This document shows positions 16,824 to 27,078 of a stretch of 64,000 nucleotides of DNA, in pieces. Each line of letters starts with the position of its first letter. The stretch's first letter is position 1. The notes under the pieces were generated by a model, which saw only the letters and a program-made list of their open reading frames with translations, ran no database searches and was not told where the DNA came from. Made by a program: the position numbers and the translations under genes. The DNA is from an uncultured Bacteroidota bacterium (GTDB lineage: Bacteria > Bacteroidota > Bacteroidia > Flavobacteriales > Flavobacteriaceae): assembly GCA_902566635.1 (NCBI GenBank), contig CACFJP010000002.1, positions 59,326 through 123,325 on the forward strand, read 5' to 3'.

Positions 16824-18167
16824 ATGTTTAACAAAATTCTTATCGCCAATCGTGGCGAAATCGCTTTAAGAGTGATTCGTACCTGCCGTGAAATGGGTAT
16901 TGGAACAGTTGCTGTTTATTCAAAAGCAGATGAAGAAAGTTTGCACGTAAAGTTTGCAGATGAAGCTGTTTGTATTGGCCCTGCTCCAAGTTCGGAATCG
17001 TATCTGAAAATTCCAAACATCATTGCAGCAGCCGAAATTACAAATGCTGATGCAATTCATCCTGGCTATGGTTTTTTATCAGAAAACGCTAAGTTTTCCA
17101 AAATTTGTGATGAGCATAAGATCAAGTTTATTGGGGCTTCTGCAGACATGATTAGCAAAATGGGGGACAAGGCAACAGCAAAATCCACAATGAAAGCTGC
17201 TGGTGTACCAACCATTCCTGGTTCAGATGGACTAATCAAGGACTTTACACAGTGTAAAAAACTTGCCAAAAAAGTAGAATACCCTGTGATGCTTAAAGCA
17301 ACAGCTGGCGGCGGCGGAAAAGGAATGCGAGCAGTTTGGTCAGAAGAAGACCTTCAAAATGCATGGGATAGCGCAAGGCAAGAAGCCAAGGCATCTTTTG
17401 GCAACGATGGGATGTATATGGAAAAGCTCATTGAGGAACCACGACATATCGAAATACAAGTCGTTGGGGATTCGTTTGGAAAGGCATGCCACTTGTCGGA
17501 AAGAGATTGCTCTGTTCAGCGTCGTCATCAAAAATTGACCGAGGAAACGCCATCTCCATATATGACCGATGAGCTAAGAGAAAACATGGGAAAAGCGGCT
17601 GTGAAAGCTGCTGAATATATTAAATATGAAGGTGCAGGTACAGTGGAGTTTTTGGTTGACAAACATCGCAATTTCTTTTTTATGGAAATGAACACTCGGA
17701 TTCAGGTCGAGCACCCAATTACCGAGCAAGTGATCGATTATGACCTCATTGCAGAGCAGATCAAAGTAGCAGCTGGCCACCGACTAAGTGGGAATGATTA
17801 TTATCCAAAACTACACTCGATTGAGTGCCGCATCAATGCTGAAGATCCATTTAACGATTTTCGCCCATCTCCTGGGGTCATTCAAACCCTTCACACCCCT
17901 GGTGGCCATGGTGTTCGTTTGGACACCCATGTGTATGGGGGTTATGTAATTCCACCCCACTACGATTCGATGATTGCCAAGTTAATCACCACTGCACAAA
18001 CTCGGGAAGAGGCAATAAATAAAATGAAACGTGCGCTAGACGAATTTGTCATCGAGGGAATTAAAACTACGATTCCTTTTCATCGTCAGTTGATGGATCA
18101 CCCTGGTTATGTGGCGGGAAATTACACAACGAAGTTTATGGAAGACTTTGAAATGAAACAGGTGTAA
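16824..18167 (+). CDS. accC: biotin carboxylase of acetyl-CoA carboxylase
   Basis: 447 residues of the ATP-grasp biotin carboxylase family: start [20 protein letters not shown], glycine-rich ATP loop [11 protein letters not shown], and the catalytic segment [14 protein letters not shown]. It carboxylates biotin on AccB using bicarbonate and ATP. accA and accD are not in the window. A weak terminator-like hairpin lies in the gap to the convergent asd gene. Confidence 0.97.
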   Translation: MFNKILIANRGEIALRVIRTCREMGIGTVAVYSKADEESLHVKFADEAVCIGPAPSSESYLKIPNIIAAAEITNADAIHPGYGFLSENAKFSKICDEHKIKFIGASADMISKMGDKATAKSTMKAAGVPTIPGSDGLIKDFTQCKKLAKKVEYPVMLKATAGGGGKGMRAVWSEEDLQNAWDSARQEAKASFGNDGMYMEKLIEEPRHIEIQVVGDSFGKACHLSERDCSVQRRHQKLTEETPSPYMTDELRENMGKAAVKAAEYIKYEGAGTVEFLVDKHRNFFFMEMNTRIQVEHPITEQVIDYDLIAEQIKVAAGHRLSGNDYYPKLHSIECRINAEDPFNDFRPSPGVIQTLHTPGGHGVRLDTHVYGGYVIPPHYDSMIAKLITTAQTREEAINKMKRALDEFVIEGIKTTIPFHRQLMDHPGYVAGNYTTKFMEDFEMKQV

Positions 18168-18187
18168 TCCAATAATTCAACCCAATT

Positions 18188-18213
18188 AAAAAAGCCCTTT
18201 ACCGAGGACTTTT
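18188..18213. terminator. hairpin between accC and asd
   Basis: AAAAGCCCT and AGGACTTTT pair with one mismatch around a 6-nt loop and have A and T tracts on either side, so this could work for both converging genes. The stem is imperfect. Confidence 0.4.
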
Positions 18214-18230
18214 ATTTATCTATATCTTTA

Positions 18231-19208
18231 TTATTTTTGAATGAGATATTCAGCGATTTGAACTGTATTTGTCGCAGCACCTTTGCGAAGGTTGTCGGCA
18301 ACAATCCATAGGTTCAGCCCCTCTTCTTGAGATTCGTCTTTTCGAATACGCCCGACAAATACGTCGTCTTTTCCTTCTGCGTCGAGTGGCATTGGGTAGC
18401 CATTGTTGTCCAGATCATCAATCACCACCACTCCTGGAGTGTTGTTGAGAAGCTCCCGAACCTCATCCAAGTCTGCTGCTTGAGAAAGGGTGAGGTTGAC
18501 CGATTCGCTATGACCTCCAACCACAGGAATCCGCACAGCTGTTGCAGTCACTTTGATATTGGGATCCAAAATTTTGTGTGTTTCATTGACCAATTTCATT
18601 TCCTCTTTGGTATATCCATTGTCCAGAAAAACATCACAGTGTGGAAGTGCATTGCGATGAATAGGGTGGGGATAAGCCTTTTCGCCATCAACTCCCTCGT
18701 ACTCGTTTTCCAATTGTTGTACAGCTTTGACTCCTGTACCAGTGACTGATTGATAGGTTGAAACAACAACTCGCTCAATGCCATATCGCTTGTGTATGGG
18801 GGCCAGAGCTATCACCATTTGTATCGTGGAACAGTTGGGATTGGCAATGATTTTGTCATCAGGTGTGAGTTGTTCTGCATTGATTTCTGGAACGATAAGC
18901 TTGTGATCGGGGTGCATTCGCCAGGCAGAGGAATTGTCAATGACAGTGGTACCCACAGCTGCAAATTTTGGTGCCCAGTCAAGAGATGTTTGTCCACCAG
19001 CCGAAAACATAGCAAAGTCGGGTGCTTGCGCAACAGCATCTTCTAGACCAATCACATTGTAGTCTTTTCCTTGAAAGGTAATTGTTTTACCTACCGAACG
19101 CGCCGAAGCGACAGGAAGAAGTTCTGTAATGGGGAAGTTTCGCTCTTCAAGAACATTTAGCATGATTTCACCAACCATCCCTGTGACGCCGACAACTGCA
19201 ACTCTCAT
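18231..19208 (-). CDS. asd: aspartate-semialdehyde dehydrogenase
   Basis: 325 residues. N-terminal NADP-binding VGVTGMVGEIMLNVLEER, catalytic Cys126 in IANPNCSTIQ, and the conserved RIPVVGGHSESVN with the active-site His. It reduces L-aspartyl-4-phosphate to the semialdehyde, the branch point to lysine/diaminopimelate, threonine and methionine. Transcribed alone, with a TANNTTTG box 20 nt upstream. The following alr gene also serves peptidoglycan synthesis. Confidence 0.97.
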   Translation of the reverse strand: MRVAVVGVTGMVGEIMLNVLEERNFPITELLPVASARSVGKTITFQGKDYNVIGLEDAVAQAPDFAMFSAGGQTSLDWAPKFAAVGTTVIDNSSAWRMHPDHKLIVPEINAEQLTPDDKIIANPNCSTIQMVIALAPIHKRYGIERVVVSTYQSVTGTGVKAVQQLENEYEGVDGEKAYPHPIHRNALPHCDVFLDNGYTKEEMKLVNETHKILDPNIKVTATAVRIPVVGGHSESVNLTLSQAADLDEVRELLNNTPGVVVIDDLDNNGYPMPLDAEGKDDVFVGRIRKDESQEEGLNLWIVADNLRKGAATNTVQIAEYLIQK

Positions 19209-19228
19209 TTGTTTGATTTTAGGTCAGC

Positions 19229-19236
19229 AAAAATAA
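19229..19236 (-). promoter_or_regulatory. -7 box for asd
   Basis: The minus strand reads TATTTTTG, matching TANNTTTG, 20 nt before the asd start. No well-placed -33 element is evident. Confidence 0.45.
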
Positions 19237-19309
19237 AGATAAAACCAAAACTGTGCGAGAAAAGTATTTGAAAAATCAAAAAAATAACAAAATGTTATAA
19301 TTTTAATAA

Positions 19310-20398
19310 CTAAGGCATAATTACTCTGGGAACGCGTTGTGAGATGGCAGTTAGCAACTCATAAGAAATGGTATCGGCATGTTCTGCGACGATTTCTGCG
19401 CTTGCATCAACACTACCAAAGACTATGACTTCATCTCCTTCATTACAGTCGATGCTTGTCACATCAACCATAATCATATCCATGCATACATTCCCCAAAA
19501 TGGGTGCTTTTTGACCATGAATCATAACTTCTCCTTTGCCTTTACCATAAAGTCTTCCGATACCATCGGCATGACCAATGGGTAGGGTAGCTGATCGTAT
19601 TGGTTTGTTGGCAACAAACCCACGATTATAGCCCACAGCATCTCCTGTCTTAACGTCATGAATTTGTGAAATGATCGTTTTTAATACACCTACTGGTCGA
19701 AGTAATTTACTAACTTCCTCTTGATTGCCATATCCATATAACCCAATCCCACATCGAATCATATCATGATGGGCTTCGGGGTATTGAAAGACCCCAGAGG
19801 TGTTGAGCACATGATAAATGGGATCGCTACCAAAAATGGGCTTGAGCAGGTCAAATTGCGCAAGTTGTTTGAGGGTAAAAGCCCTTTCAGCAGGGTCTTC
19901 AGTGGCGGCGAGATGCGACAATACACCCTGTAAGTGAAAAGGGGAAGAGGCGAGATGTTGCTTGAGCGATGCCCCTTCATCAATCGAGAAGCCCAGGCGA
20001 TGAAGACCTGTATTGAACTTTAGATGAATTGGGTAGGCTGTTGATTGTTGCTCCACCAACACTTTTTCAAGTGCATGAAGGATTCGCCAAGAATACACAC
20101 AGGGTTCGAGTTGATATTCAATCAAAATAGATAGCTGATGCATTTGGGGGTGGAGTACCAAAATTGGAATTTTAACCCCAGCTTTTCGCAAGGCAACACC
20201 CTCACTGACATAGGCAACGCCGAGATAATCGGCACCCTCTTTTTCCAAACAACGCCCAATAGCCGTAGCATCTGACCCATAGGCAAATGCTTTGACGACT
20301 GCCAATACTTTGGTGTGGGGTTGTAGTCGTTTTTTGATCTGCTGGAAGTTGTGACGTAGGGCGGGCAGATGGATTTCAAATCGTGTTGCTTCAGCCAC
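19310..20398 (-). CDS. alr: alanine racemase
   Basis: 362 residues if translation starts at the GTG complementary to 20396-20398, which overlaps the tdk stop (AGTGGCTGA). The ATG in the ORF track lies ~190 nt inside tdk and would add 64 residues unlike the family. PLP binds K36 in VVKAFAYGSDA (usually VKANAYGHG; Phe replaces Asn). The catalytic Tyr lies in VGYNRGF and the PLP-phosphate region in RCGIGLYGYG. The enzyme supplies D-alanine for peptidoglycan. Coupled to tdk by overlap. Confidence 0.93.
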   Translation of the reverse strand: MAEATRFEIHLPALRHNFQQIKKRLQPHTKVLAVVKAFAYGSDATAIGRCLEKEGADYLGVAYVSEGVALRKAGVKIPILVLHPQMHQLSILIEYQLEPCVYSWRILHALEKVLVEQQSTAYPIHLKFNTGLHRLGFSIDEGASLKQHLASSPFHLQGVLSHLAATEDPAERAFTLKQLAQFDLLKPIFGSDPIYHVLNTSGVFQYPEAHHDMIRCGIGLYGYGNQEEVSKLLRPVGVLKTIISQIHDVKTGDAVGYNRGFVANKPIRSATLPIGHADGIGRLYGKGKGEVMIHGQKAPILGNVCMDMIMVDVTSIDCNEGDEVIVFGSVDASAEIVAEHADTISYELLTAISQRVPRVIMP

Positions 20399-21029
20399 TT
20401 TTTCTTTTTTTGTTTTCTTTCGATTTATTAGGGCTTTTTTGTTTTGTTTTGCCCATTCCCATCGCATGATAGTATGCTGCTCGACTGAGGGGTTCATACT
20501 CGCCAGTCTGTCCAAGAAACACCAAATTTTCATCGTCGGATTTACGAAAACTATACTGTGCAAGATTACCAGTGCGTGTGCATACAGCATGAACTTTGGT
20601 GACGTATTCAGCAGTGGCCATCAAGTTGGGCATGGGACCAAAAGGGTTGCCTTTATAATCCATATCCAAGCCAGCTACAATCACACGAATGCCTTTGTTG
20701 GCGAGGTCATTGCAAACCGAAACGATTTCGTCATCAAAAAACTGCGCTTCGTCTATACCAACCACATCACAGTCATCGGCTAGAATGCGAATATTGGCAG
20801 CAGCAGGAACAGGGGTGGATCGGATTTCATTGGCATCATGCGAAACCACTTTGTCATCATCATACCGATTGTCAACAGTTGGCTTAAAAATTTCGACTTT
20901 TTGTTTGGCAAACTGTGCTCTCTTCAGTCGTCGAATGAGTTCTTCTGTTTTTCCTGAAAACATGGAACCACAGATGACTTCAATCCAACCGAATTGCTCT
21001 TCTTGATTAACTGTATTTTCGAGAAACAT
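20391..21029 (-). CDS. tdk: thymidine kinase
   Basis: 212 residues. The P-loop GSMFSGKTEELIRRL (about 22-36), the catalytic DEAQFFDD and the lasso segment are present. The four-cysteine structural zinc site of classical TK1 enzymes is reduced: the region reads VHAVCTRTGNLAQYSF, with one Cys, and EPLSRAAYYHAM replaces the C-terminal CxxC/H knuckle, as in other flavobacteria. It salvages thymidine to dTMP. The Lys/Ser-rich tail ends in the overlap with alr. Confidence 0.95.
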   Translation of the reverse strand: MFLENTVNQEEQFGWIEVICGSMFSGKTEELIRRLKRAQFAKQKVEIFKPTVDNRYDDDKVVSHDANEIRSTPVPAAANIRILADDCDVVGIDEAQFFDDEIVSVCNDLANKGIRVIVAGLDMDYKGNPFGPMPNLMATAEYVTKVHAVCTRTGNLAQYSFRKSDDENLVFLGQTGEYEPLSRAAYYHAMGMGKTKQKSPNKSKENKKRKSG

Positions 21030-21061
21030 AGTCTGTGATTTTATTGCTCACCTGCCACTCA

Positions 21062-21069
21062 CAAAGGTA
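21062..21069 (-). promoter_or_regulatory. -7 box for tdk-alr
   Basis: The minus strand reads TACCTTTG, a full TANNTTTG match, 32 nt before the tdk ATG. The surrounding 167-bp gap separates tdk from the divergent rsmI and holds no gene. Confidence 0.5.
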
Positions 21070-21196
21070 TTAAAATCATAATACCCATGTAAGAACTGGG
21101 GATAAATAATCATAATGCTATGGAAAGGAAGATAATTGCAAAAGAAATGACTTATCTTTAGTCCTCAACATATCCACCCCACATAAATATAAGACC

Positions 21197-21880
21197 TTGG
21201 AAATCCAGTCATCCACACTTTATGTTGTTCCTACGCCGATTGGTAATTTGGCTGACATCACTCATCGTTCAATTCATCTTCTTTCACAAGTGGAGTTGAT
21301 TTTGTGTGAAGACACACGGGTAAGTCAAAAGCTGCTCAAACATTACAATATCGATACGCCAACCAAGTCTTATCACATGCATAATGAGCACCGAACAGTT
21401 GATCGACTTGTCGAACAACTTCAGCAAGGGATGTCAATGGCGTTGATTTCGGATGCGGGTACACCAGCGATTTCAGATCCTGGTTTTTTGTTGGTCAGGG
21501 CATGCTTACAATCAGGGGTCAATGTCACCAGCCTTCCTGGTCCGACTGCCTTTGTGCCAGCATTGGTGCAGAGTGGATTTCCCACAGATCGCTTTGTTTT
21601 TGAAGGGTTTTTACCTCACAAAAAAGGGCGAAAGTCTAGACTATCTCAACTGGCTGAAGAAACCAAAACAATAGTATTATACGAGTCACCTCATCGTATT
21701 TTGAAAACCCTCGCACAATGCGCGCAAGTGATGGGACCAGACAGACAAGCATCGATTTCTAGAGAGCTGACCAAAGCTTTTGAGGAAACTGTACGAGGAA
21801 CATTAGAAGAACTCGAAGCACATTTTACTGCGCATACACCCAAAGGCGAATTTGTGCTTATCATTCAAGGAAAAAACTGA
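21197..21880 (+). CDS. rsmI: 16S rRNA (cytidine-1402-2'-O)-methyltransferase
   Basis: 227 residues from a TTG start; no in-frame ATG precedes the conserved VVPTPIGNLADITHRS. Also present are ILCEDTRVSQKLL, SDAGTPAISDPGF (SAM site of the tetrapyrrole-methylase fold) and ISRELTKAFEE. It methylates the 2'-OH of C1402 in the ribosomal P site. The stop is next to the recJ start, so the two form an operon. Confidence 0.94.
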   Translation: MEIQSSTLYVVPTPIGNLADITHRSIHLLSQVELILCEDTRVSQKLLKHYNIDTPTKSYHMHNEHRTVDRLVEQLQQGMSMALISDAGTPAISDPGFLLVRACLQSGVNVTSLPGPTAFVPALVQSGFPTDRFVFEGFLPHKKGRKSRLSQLAEETKTIVLYESPHRILKTLAQCAQVMGPDRQASISRELTKAFEETVRGTLEELEAHFTAHTPKGEFVLIIQGKN

Positions 21881-21881
21881 T

Positions 21882-23573
21882 ATGCGCTGGCTTGTTCAAC
21901 CCAACCCCAACCAAGAAACTGTGCAATCACTTGCCAAAGCATTGAGTGTACCATCGGTTGTTGCGCAACTCTTGGTGCAAAGAGGCGTTACCACTTTTGA
22001 TGCAGCCAAACAATTTTTTCGTCCCGATTGGAGTGATCTGCACGATCCTTTTTTAATGAAAGACATGAAGAAAGCAGTTGATCGTTTACAAGATGCCATC
22101 AAGAATAACGAGACCATCATGGTGTTTGGCGATTATGACGTAGATGGTACAAGTTCTGTGGCATTGCTTGTTCATTATTTGAGGAGTCAAAAGTGCAATG
22201 TCATTTCATACATCCCTGATCGCTATGCTGAGGGCTATGGTCTTTCGGAGCAAGGCATCGACAAGGCAGTTGAGGAAGGTGTTGGGTTGCTTTTCACATT
22301 GGATTGTGGTATCAAGGCAGTTGAGTTGATTGCTGATGCCAACCAAAAGGGGCTTGATGTCATCATTTGTGACCATCACACGCCGGGCGAGCAACTCCCT
22401 GCTGCACATGCAATTTTAGATCCCAAGCGACCCGATTGCAACTACCCCTTTGATGGACTTTGCGGTTGTGGTGTGGTGTTTAAACTCATTCAAGCCCACG
22501 CAAGCACACTGGGGATTAAAGTACAAGAATTGCAGCCCTATTTAGATTTGGTCGCCACAGCATCAGCGGCAGATATTGTGCCCATTCTCGATGAGAATCG
22601 AGTGCTTACCTATTTTGGAATGCAGGTCTATAAGCAGTCTCCACGCCCTGGGTTGATGGCCTTGTTGGGCGAACGAAAAGAACGAGTGATCACTGTTACT
22701 GATTTGGTTTTTCGAGTGGCACCACGCATCAACGCAGCAGGGCGGATGAAGCATGGCACCTATGCTGTGGAACTCTTGTTGAGCGACAGCATAGAAGAAG
22801 CGACCAATCGTGCTGAAGCGATTGAGGTGTTTAACGAGGATCGAAAAAAATTGGATAGAGAGATTACCGAACAGGCCCTAGCACAAATCGAAGAGACCAG
22901 CCAAACCGACAAGGCAAGTACCGTTGTTTATGACCCAGATTGGCACAAGGGCGTGATTGGGATTGTGGCCTCACGACTGATCGAAACGCACTATAAACCC
23001 ACGGTGGTTTTTACACGTTCTGGGAATGTACTCACCGCCTCAGCACGTTCGGTTCGGGGCTTTGATTTGTATGCCGCCCTATCCGCATGCCAAGACCATA
23101 TCATTCAGTTTGGGGGTCATAAATATGCGGCGGGCTTAACGATTCGCCCCGAACAATACGATGGTTTTTGTCAGCGGTTTGAAGAGGTGGTATCCAAACA
23201 AATACAACCCGAACAACAAGAGCGGACTTTGTCAATCGATATAGAAATCCCCATTACGGAAATCACGCCCAAGTTTTATCGGATTGTCAATCAGATGGCG
23301 CCATTTGGCCCAGGCAATATGCGACCGGTGTTGTTGTCAAAAGGAGTTGCAGATCGCGGTTATGCCAAGCGAGTTGGTTCTGATGAGACGCATCTTAAAT
23401 GCTCGTTTGTGGCAGGCACCCAATCGATTGACGCCATTGGTTTTGGATTGGGGGACGCTTTAGAAATCGTGCAATCTTCGGCTTGTGACATTGTCTATGT
23501 GGTCGATGAAAATGAGTGGAATGGCAAAACGAGTTTACAGTTAAACCTTAAGGGGATTCAAAACAATCAATAA
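21882..23573 (+). CDS. recJ: single-stranded-DNA-specific exonuclease RecJ
   Basis: 563 residues from ATG 21882 (MRWLVQPNPNQE), one base after the rsmI stop; the ORF track start lies 30 nt inside rsmI. DHH-family motifs: FGDYDVDGTSSVALL, TLDCGI, ICDHHTPGE (the DHH), and in the DHHA1 domain GGHKYAAGL. An OB-like domain follows (MAPFGPGNMRPVLLSKGV). It degrades single-stranded DNA 5'-3' in mismatch repair and recombination. Confidence 0.95.
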   Translation: MRWLVQPNPNQETVQSLAKALSVPSVVAQLLVQRGVTTFDAAKQFFRPDWSDLHDPFLMKDMKKAVDRLQDAIKNNETIMVFGDYDVDGTSSVALLVHYLRSQKCNVISYIPDRYAEGYGLSEQGIDKAVEEGVGLLFTLDCGIKAVELIADANQKGLDVIICDHHTPGEQLPAAHAILDPKRPDCNYPFDGLCGCGVVFKLIQAHASTLGIKVQELQPYLDLVATASAADIVPILDENRVLTYFGMQVYKQSPRPGLMALLGERKERVITVTDLVFRVAPRINAAGRMKHGTYAVELLLSDSIEEATNRAEAIEVFNEDRKKLDREITEQALAQIEETSQTDKASTVVYDPDWHKGVIGIVASRLIETHYKPTVVFTRSGNVLTASARSVRGFDLYAALSACQDHIIQFGGHKYAAGLTIRPEQYDGFCQRFEEVVSKQIQPEQQERTLSIDIEIPITEITPKFYRIVNQMAPFGPGNMRPVLLSKGVADRGYAKRVGSDETHLKCSFVAGTQSIDAIGFGLGDALEIVQSSACDIVYVVDENEWNGKTSLQLNLKGIQNNQ

Positions 23574-23612
23574 GCTGTGTAAATGCTAACTTTTTCCGAA
23601 ATTTGAAAAAAA

Positions 23613-24617
23613 ATGGACTTGATGAATTCAACAGAAGATCATACGCAAATGTTATCCTCTCGCGGTTATGTGACGACACCCATAGCCGAAGGCCTCGATT
23701 ATGTAGCGGAGATCAAGCGGCTCAAAAAAGAAAAAAACGCAGTCCTCTTGGCGCACTATTATCAGGAGGATGCGATTCAAGATCTTGCCGATTTTTTGGG
23801 CGATAGTTTGTATTTGGCTCAGGCAGCAGCCGAGGTTGATGCGGATGTGATTGTGTTTGCAGGGGTTCATTTTATGGCTGAAACAGCCAAAATCATCAAT
23901 CCGACAAAAAAAGTATTACTTTCCGACTTGAAGGCAGGATGTTCACTTGCGGACTCATGCCCACCCCAAGATTTTGCGGCCTTTAAAGCCCAAAACCCCG
24001 ATGCAGTCGTGGTGACCTATATCAATTGTTCAGCGGAGATAAAAGCCTTGAGTGATTTGGTTTGTACCTCAAGTAATGCAAAAAAAATCATTGAAAGCAT
24101 TCCAAAAGATCAGCAGATTATTTTTGCGCCAGACAAACATTTGGGTCGTTATCTGATCAAAGAAACCGGCCGTGATATGCTACTTTGGGACGGGTCATGT
24201 GTCGTACATGAGGCCTTTTCCTTTGAAAAAATTATACAACTCGTCAAGCAATATCCCAAGGCAAAATTTATTGCCCACCCTGAAAGCCCTGAGGATATTT
24301 TGGCAATTGCACATTTTATTGGAAGTACATCTAAGCTTATTGATTTTGCAATAACGGATGATACCAATGAATTTATCGTAGCTACAGAGGCAGGGATTTT
24401 ACATGAAATGAATAAACGCGCACCCAACAAGACCTTTATTCCTGCTCCTGTCGATGATGATACTTGTGCCTGTAGTGAGTGCGCCTTTATGAAGCTCAAC
24501 ACTTTAGAGAAACTCTATCGTTGTCTGGCTTTTGAACAGCCCGAAATTCAGCTTGATCAGGCACTGATGAGTCAAGCGAGACTTCCGATTGAACGCATGT
24601 TAACCCTTTCTAAATAA
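23613..24617 (+). CDS. nadA: quinolinate synthase A
   Basis: 334 residues. Three conserved cysteines for the [4Fe-4S] cluster are seen in [22 protein letters not shown] and the CACSECAFM segment. Other motifs are [21 protein letters not shown] and [13 protein letters not shown]. NadA condenses iminoaspartate with dihydroxyacetone phosphate to quinolinate. It is followed at once by nadB, so the full de novo NAD branch is in one operon. Confidence 0.97.
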   Translation: MDLMNSTEDHTQMLSSRGYVTTPIAEGLDYVAEIKRLKKEKNAVLLAHYYQEDAIQDLADFLGDSLYLAQAAAEVDADVIVFAGVHFMAETAKIINPTKKVLLSDLKAGCSLADSCPPQDFAAFKAQNPDAVVVTYINCSAEIKALSDLVCTSSNAKKIIESIPKDQQIIFAPDKHLGRYLIKETGRDMLLWDGSCVVHEAFSFEKIIQLVKQYPKAKFIAHPESPEDILAIAHFIGSTSKLIDFAITDDTNEFIVATEAGILHEMNKRAPNKTFIPAPVDDDTCACSECAFMKLNTLEKLYRCLAFEQPEIQLDQALMSQARLPIERMLTLSK

Positions 24618-26177
24618 ATGCACACCGATGTTTTGGTTATCGGAACGGGTTTGGCTGGATTGAGTTATGCTCTACAGCTGAGTCAACGTAAACCAAAGAC
24701 AAACATACTGCTGATTTCTAAGCGAGACCTTATGGAGGGAAACACCAAATATGCGCAAGGTGGGATAGCGGTGGTTTCAAATTTTAAATCCGATTCTTAT
24801 GCACAGCATGCTCAGGATACGATTGCAGCGGGAAGTGCCGAAAACAATCCTAGGGTAGTTGACTTTGTGGTTCGTGAAGGGCCATCGTGTTTGGAGGAAC
24901 TCATCGCTTGGGGTGCCAATTTTGACAAGGAAGGAAAGCAACTACATTTGGGAAAAGAGGGCGGCCATTCAGCCAATCGAATTGTTCATCACAAGGATCA
25001 ATCAGGACTGCATGTACTTACGACCTTGATCGACAAGGTGAGGTCGCTTCACAATGTTACCCTTTTGGAAAAACACACCTTGGTGGATTTAATCACTGAC
25101 CACCATTTGGGTGAACAAGGAGGAAATCGTTGTTATGGGGCCTATGTCATATCCAAAGACGATGAAAAGATATTAAAACTCACAGCGCAAGTGACGATTC
25201 TTTCGACTGGAGGTGCAGGGCAAGTCTATGAAAATACAACCAATCCCAGTGCAGCCACCGGCGATGGTTTGGGAGCTGCATACCGGGCAAAGGTTCGGAT
25301 TAAAAACCTCCACTATGTCCAATTTCACCCTACAGCTTTATACCCCAAAATCGATGGAGCTACCTTTCTGATTTCAGAGGCGGTAAGAGGAGCAGGAGCC
25401 TATTTGCGAAACGAAAAAGGGGTGCGATTTATGGAGCATTATGACGACCGCATGGAACTCGCACCAAGAGATATTGTATCTCGTTCAATCTATGCTGAGG
25501 TACAGCAGCAAAAACACCCTTTTGTTTTCTTAGACCTATCACATCTCGATTCAAAAACGGTTCGAGACCAATTCCCTACCATTTTGGCCAGTTGTCAGCA
25601 AGTCGGAATCGATGTATTTAAAGAGGGAATCCCTGTATATCCTGCCGCTCATTACTTCTGTGGAGGGATAGATGTTGATGATCACAGCCAATCGAGTATG
25701 GCGGGGCTTTACGCAATCGGCGAATGTAGCCATACGGGACTGCATGGAGCGAATCGACTCGCATCAAACTCTTTATTAGAAGCACTGGTTTTTGCTGCTC
25801 GAGCTGCAGCACATAGTGTCGAGTTTATGGATGAGAACCCACTCCCAAACTCCTTTTTTGAAAAGATACCACAGTGGAATGGTACAGAAGACATTTCCAA
25901 TGAGAAAAATGAAAGCATTCAAAATCTGCGAAAACAATTGCAAACGCTGATGGCCCAGTATGTTGGGATCGAAAAATCACATCAAAGTTTAGAAGTTGCC
26001 GAAGATCGCTTACACGATATTTATATGGCCACAAAAGCACTATACCAAGAGAACAAACTCACCCCACAGCTGACCACATTGCGAAATATGGTAAGTGTTT
26101 CTTATTTGATCATTAAGCAGTCACAGGAAGCCAAAGAAAACAAAGGGGTATTTTATAATTTGGATTATGTCAACTGA
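24618..26177 (+). CDS. nadB: L-aspartate oxidase
   Basis: 519 residues of the succinate-dehydrogenase flavoprotein family: FAD-binding VIGTGLAGLSYAL at the N-terminus, KYAQGGIAVV, the substrate region GGAGQVYENTTNP, FHPTALY, and the FAD-binding GECSHTGLHGANRLASNSLLE. It oxidises aspartate to iminoaspartate, the NadA substrate. The start codon follows the nadA stop directly. Confidence 0.97.
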   Translation: MHTDVLVIGTGLAGLSYALQLSQRKPKTNILLISKRDLMEGNTKYAQGGIAVVSNFKSDSYAQHAQDTIAAGSAENNPRVVDFVVREGPSCLEELIAWGANFDKEGKQLHLGKEGGHSANRIVHHKDQSGLHVLTTLIDKVRSLHNVTLLEKHTLVDLITDHHLGEQGGNRCYGAYVISKDDEKILKLTAQVTILSTGGAGQVYENTTNPSAATGDGLGAAYRAKVRIKNLHYVQFHPTALYPKIDGATFLISEAVRGAGAYLRNEKGVRFMEHYDDRMELAPRDIVSRSIYAEVQQQKHPFVFLDLSHLDSKTVRDQFPTILASCQQVGIDVFKEGIPVYPAAHYFCGGIDVDDHSQSSMAGLYAIGECSHTGLHGANRLASNSLLEALVFAARAAAHSVEFMDENPLPNSFFEKIPQWNGTEDISNEKNESIQNLRKQLQTLMAQYVGIEKSHQSLEVAEDRLHDIYMATKALYQENKLTPQLTTLRNMVSVSYLIIKQSQEAKENKGVFYNLDYVN

Positions 26178-27030
26178 TTTTTCAAAAACATATAAAGATC
26201 AATTGTTGATTTGTATCGATCAAGCCATAACAGAAGATATCGGTCATGGCGACCAAACCTCACTTGCCATTTTTGAAGCTGCTCATCAGTCGTCGGCTCA
26301 GCTGATTGCCAAAGGAGATGGGGTATTTGCTGGGTTTGGCTTTGTTCAAATGTTGTTTGAACGCCATGCGCCAGATGCACAAGTGATCGACCAACAGAAA
26401 GAAGGATCACCATTTAAGACAGGGGATATATTGCTACAGTTGAAGGGAAATACCCAATCAATTCTCTCCTTAGAACGCATTGCTCTAAATACACTTCAGC
26501 GCATGAGTGGGATTGCCAAAATCACAAATTCCTTACAGCAAAAGATCATGCACACCTCTTGCCAATTGTTGGACACCAGAAAAACCACTCCTAATTTTCG
26601 CATTGCTGAAAAGTGGGCTGTTGCGATCGGAGGTGGTACCAATCACCGAATGGGGTTATACGATGCCATCATGGTCAAAGACAATCATATCGATTTTTTA
26701 GGAGGTATCCCCGCCACGCTTGCAAAAGTCAAAGCCTATTTGGATGGGCTTGAGCATCCGATTCCTGTGATTGTAGAAACAAGGAACCTAGAACAAATCG
26801 ATCACTGTATGGATTTCCCTTGGGTGGAGCGCATTTTGCTTGACAACATGACGCCAAAAGAAGTACAATCTGCCGTATCCCATATCGCAGGAGCCGTTTC
26901 AACAGAATCTTCTGGAAATATAACCCCCCAAAATATTGTTTCCTATGCCGAGACGGGGGTTGATTTTGTATCCTTAGGGTTTCTAACACATTCTGCACCA
27001 ATTGTAGATATGAGTTTGGTAAAAGTCTAG
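26167..27030 (+). CDS. nadC: nicotinate-nucleotide pyrophosphorylase
   Basis: 287 residues. Motifs DTRKTTPNFR, EKWAVAIGGGTNHRMGLYDAIMVKDNH and VETRNLEQI belong to quinolinate phosphoribosyltransferase, which turns quinolinate and PRPP into nicotinate mononucleotide. It overlaps nadB by 11 nt and is followed by a strong terminator. This completes nadABC. Confidence 0.96.
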   Translation: MSTDFSKTYKDQLLICIDQAITEDIGHGDQTSLAIFEAAHQSSAQLIAKGDGVFAGFGFVQMLFERHAPDAQVIDQQKEGSPFKTGDILLQLKGNTQSILSLERIALNTLQRMSGIAKITNSLQQKIMHTSCQLLDTRKTTPNFRIAEKWAVAIGGGTNHRMGLYDAIMVKDNHIDFLGGIPATLAKVKAYLDGLEHPIPVIVETRNLEQIDHCMDFPWVERILLDNMTPKEVQSAVSHIAGAVSTESSGNITPQNIVSYAETGVDFVSLGFLTHSAPIVDMSLVKV

Positions 27031-27037
27031 GCATAAA

Positions 27038-27062
27038 AAAACCCTCCGCAAGGGAGGGTTTT
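27038..27062. terminator. bidirectional terminator between nadC and a TonB receptor
   Basis: AAAACCCTCC-GCAAG-GGAGGGTTTT is a perfect 10-bp stem with flanking A and T tracts, placed between two convergent genes. Confidence 0.85.
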
Positions 27063-27078
27063 AAGTTGATCAAAGACA

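Noticed and set aside
23574-23612. possible regulatory leader or riboswitch before nadA
   Set aside because: The gap is only 39 nt, too short for a known riboswitch, with no stable fold seen.
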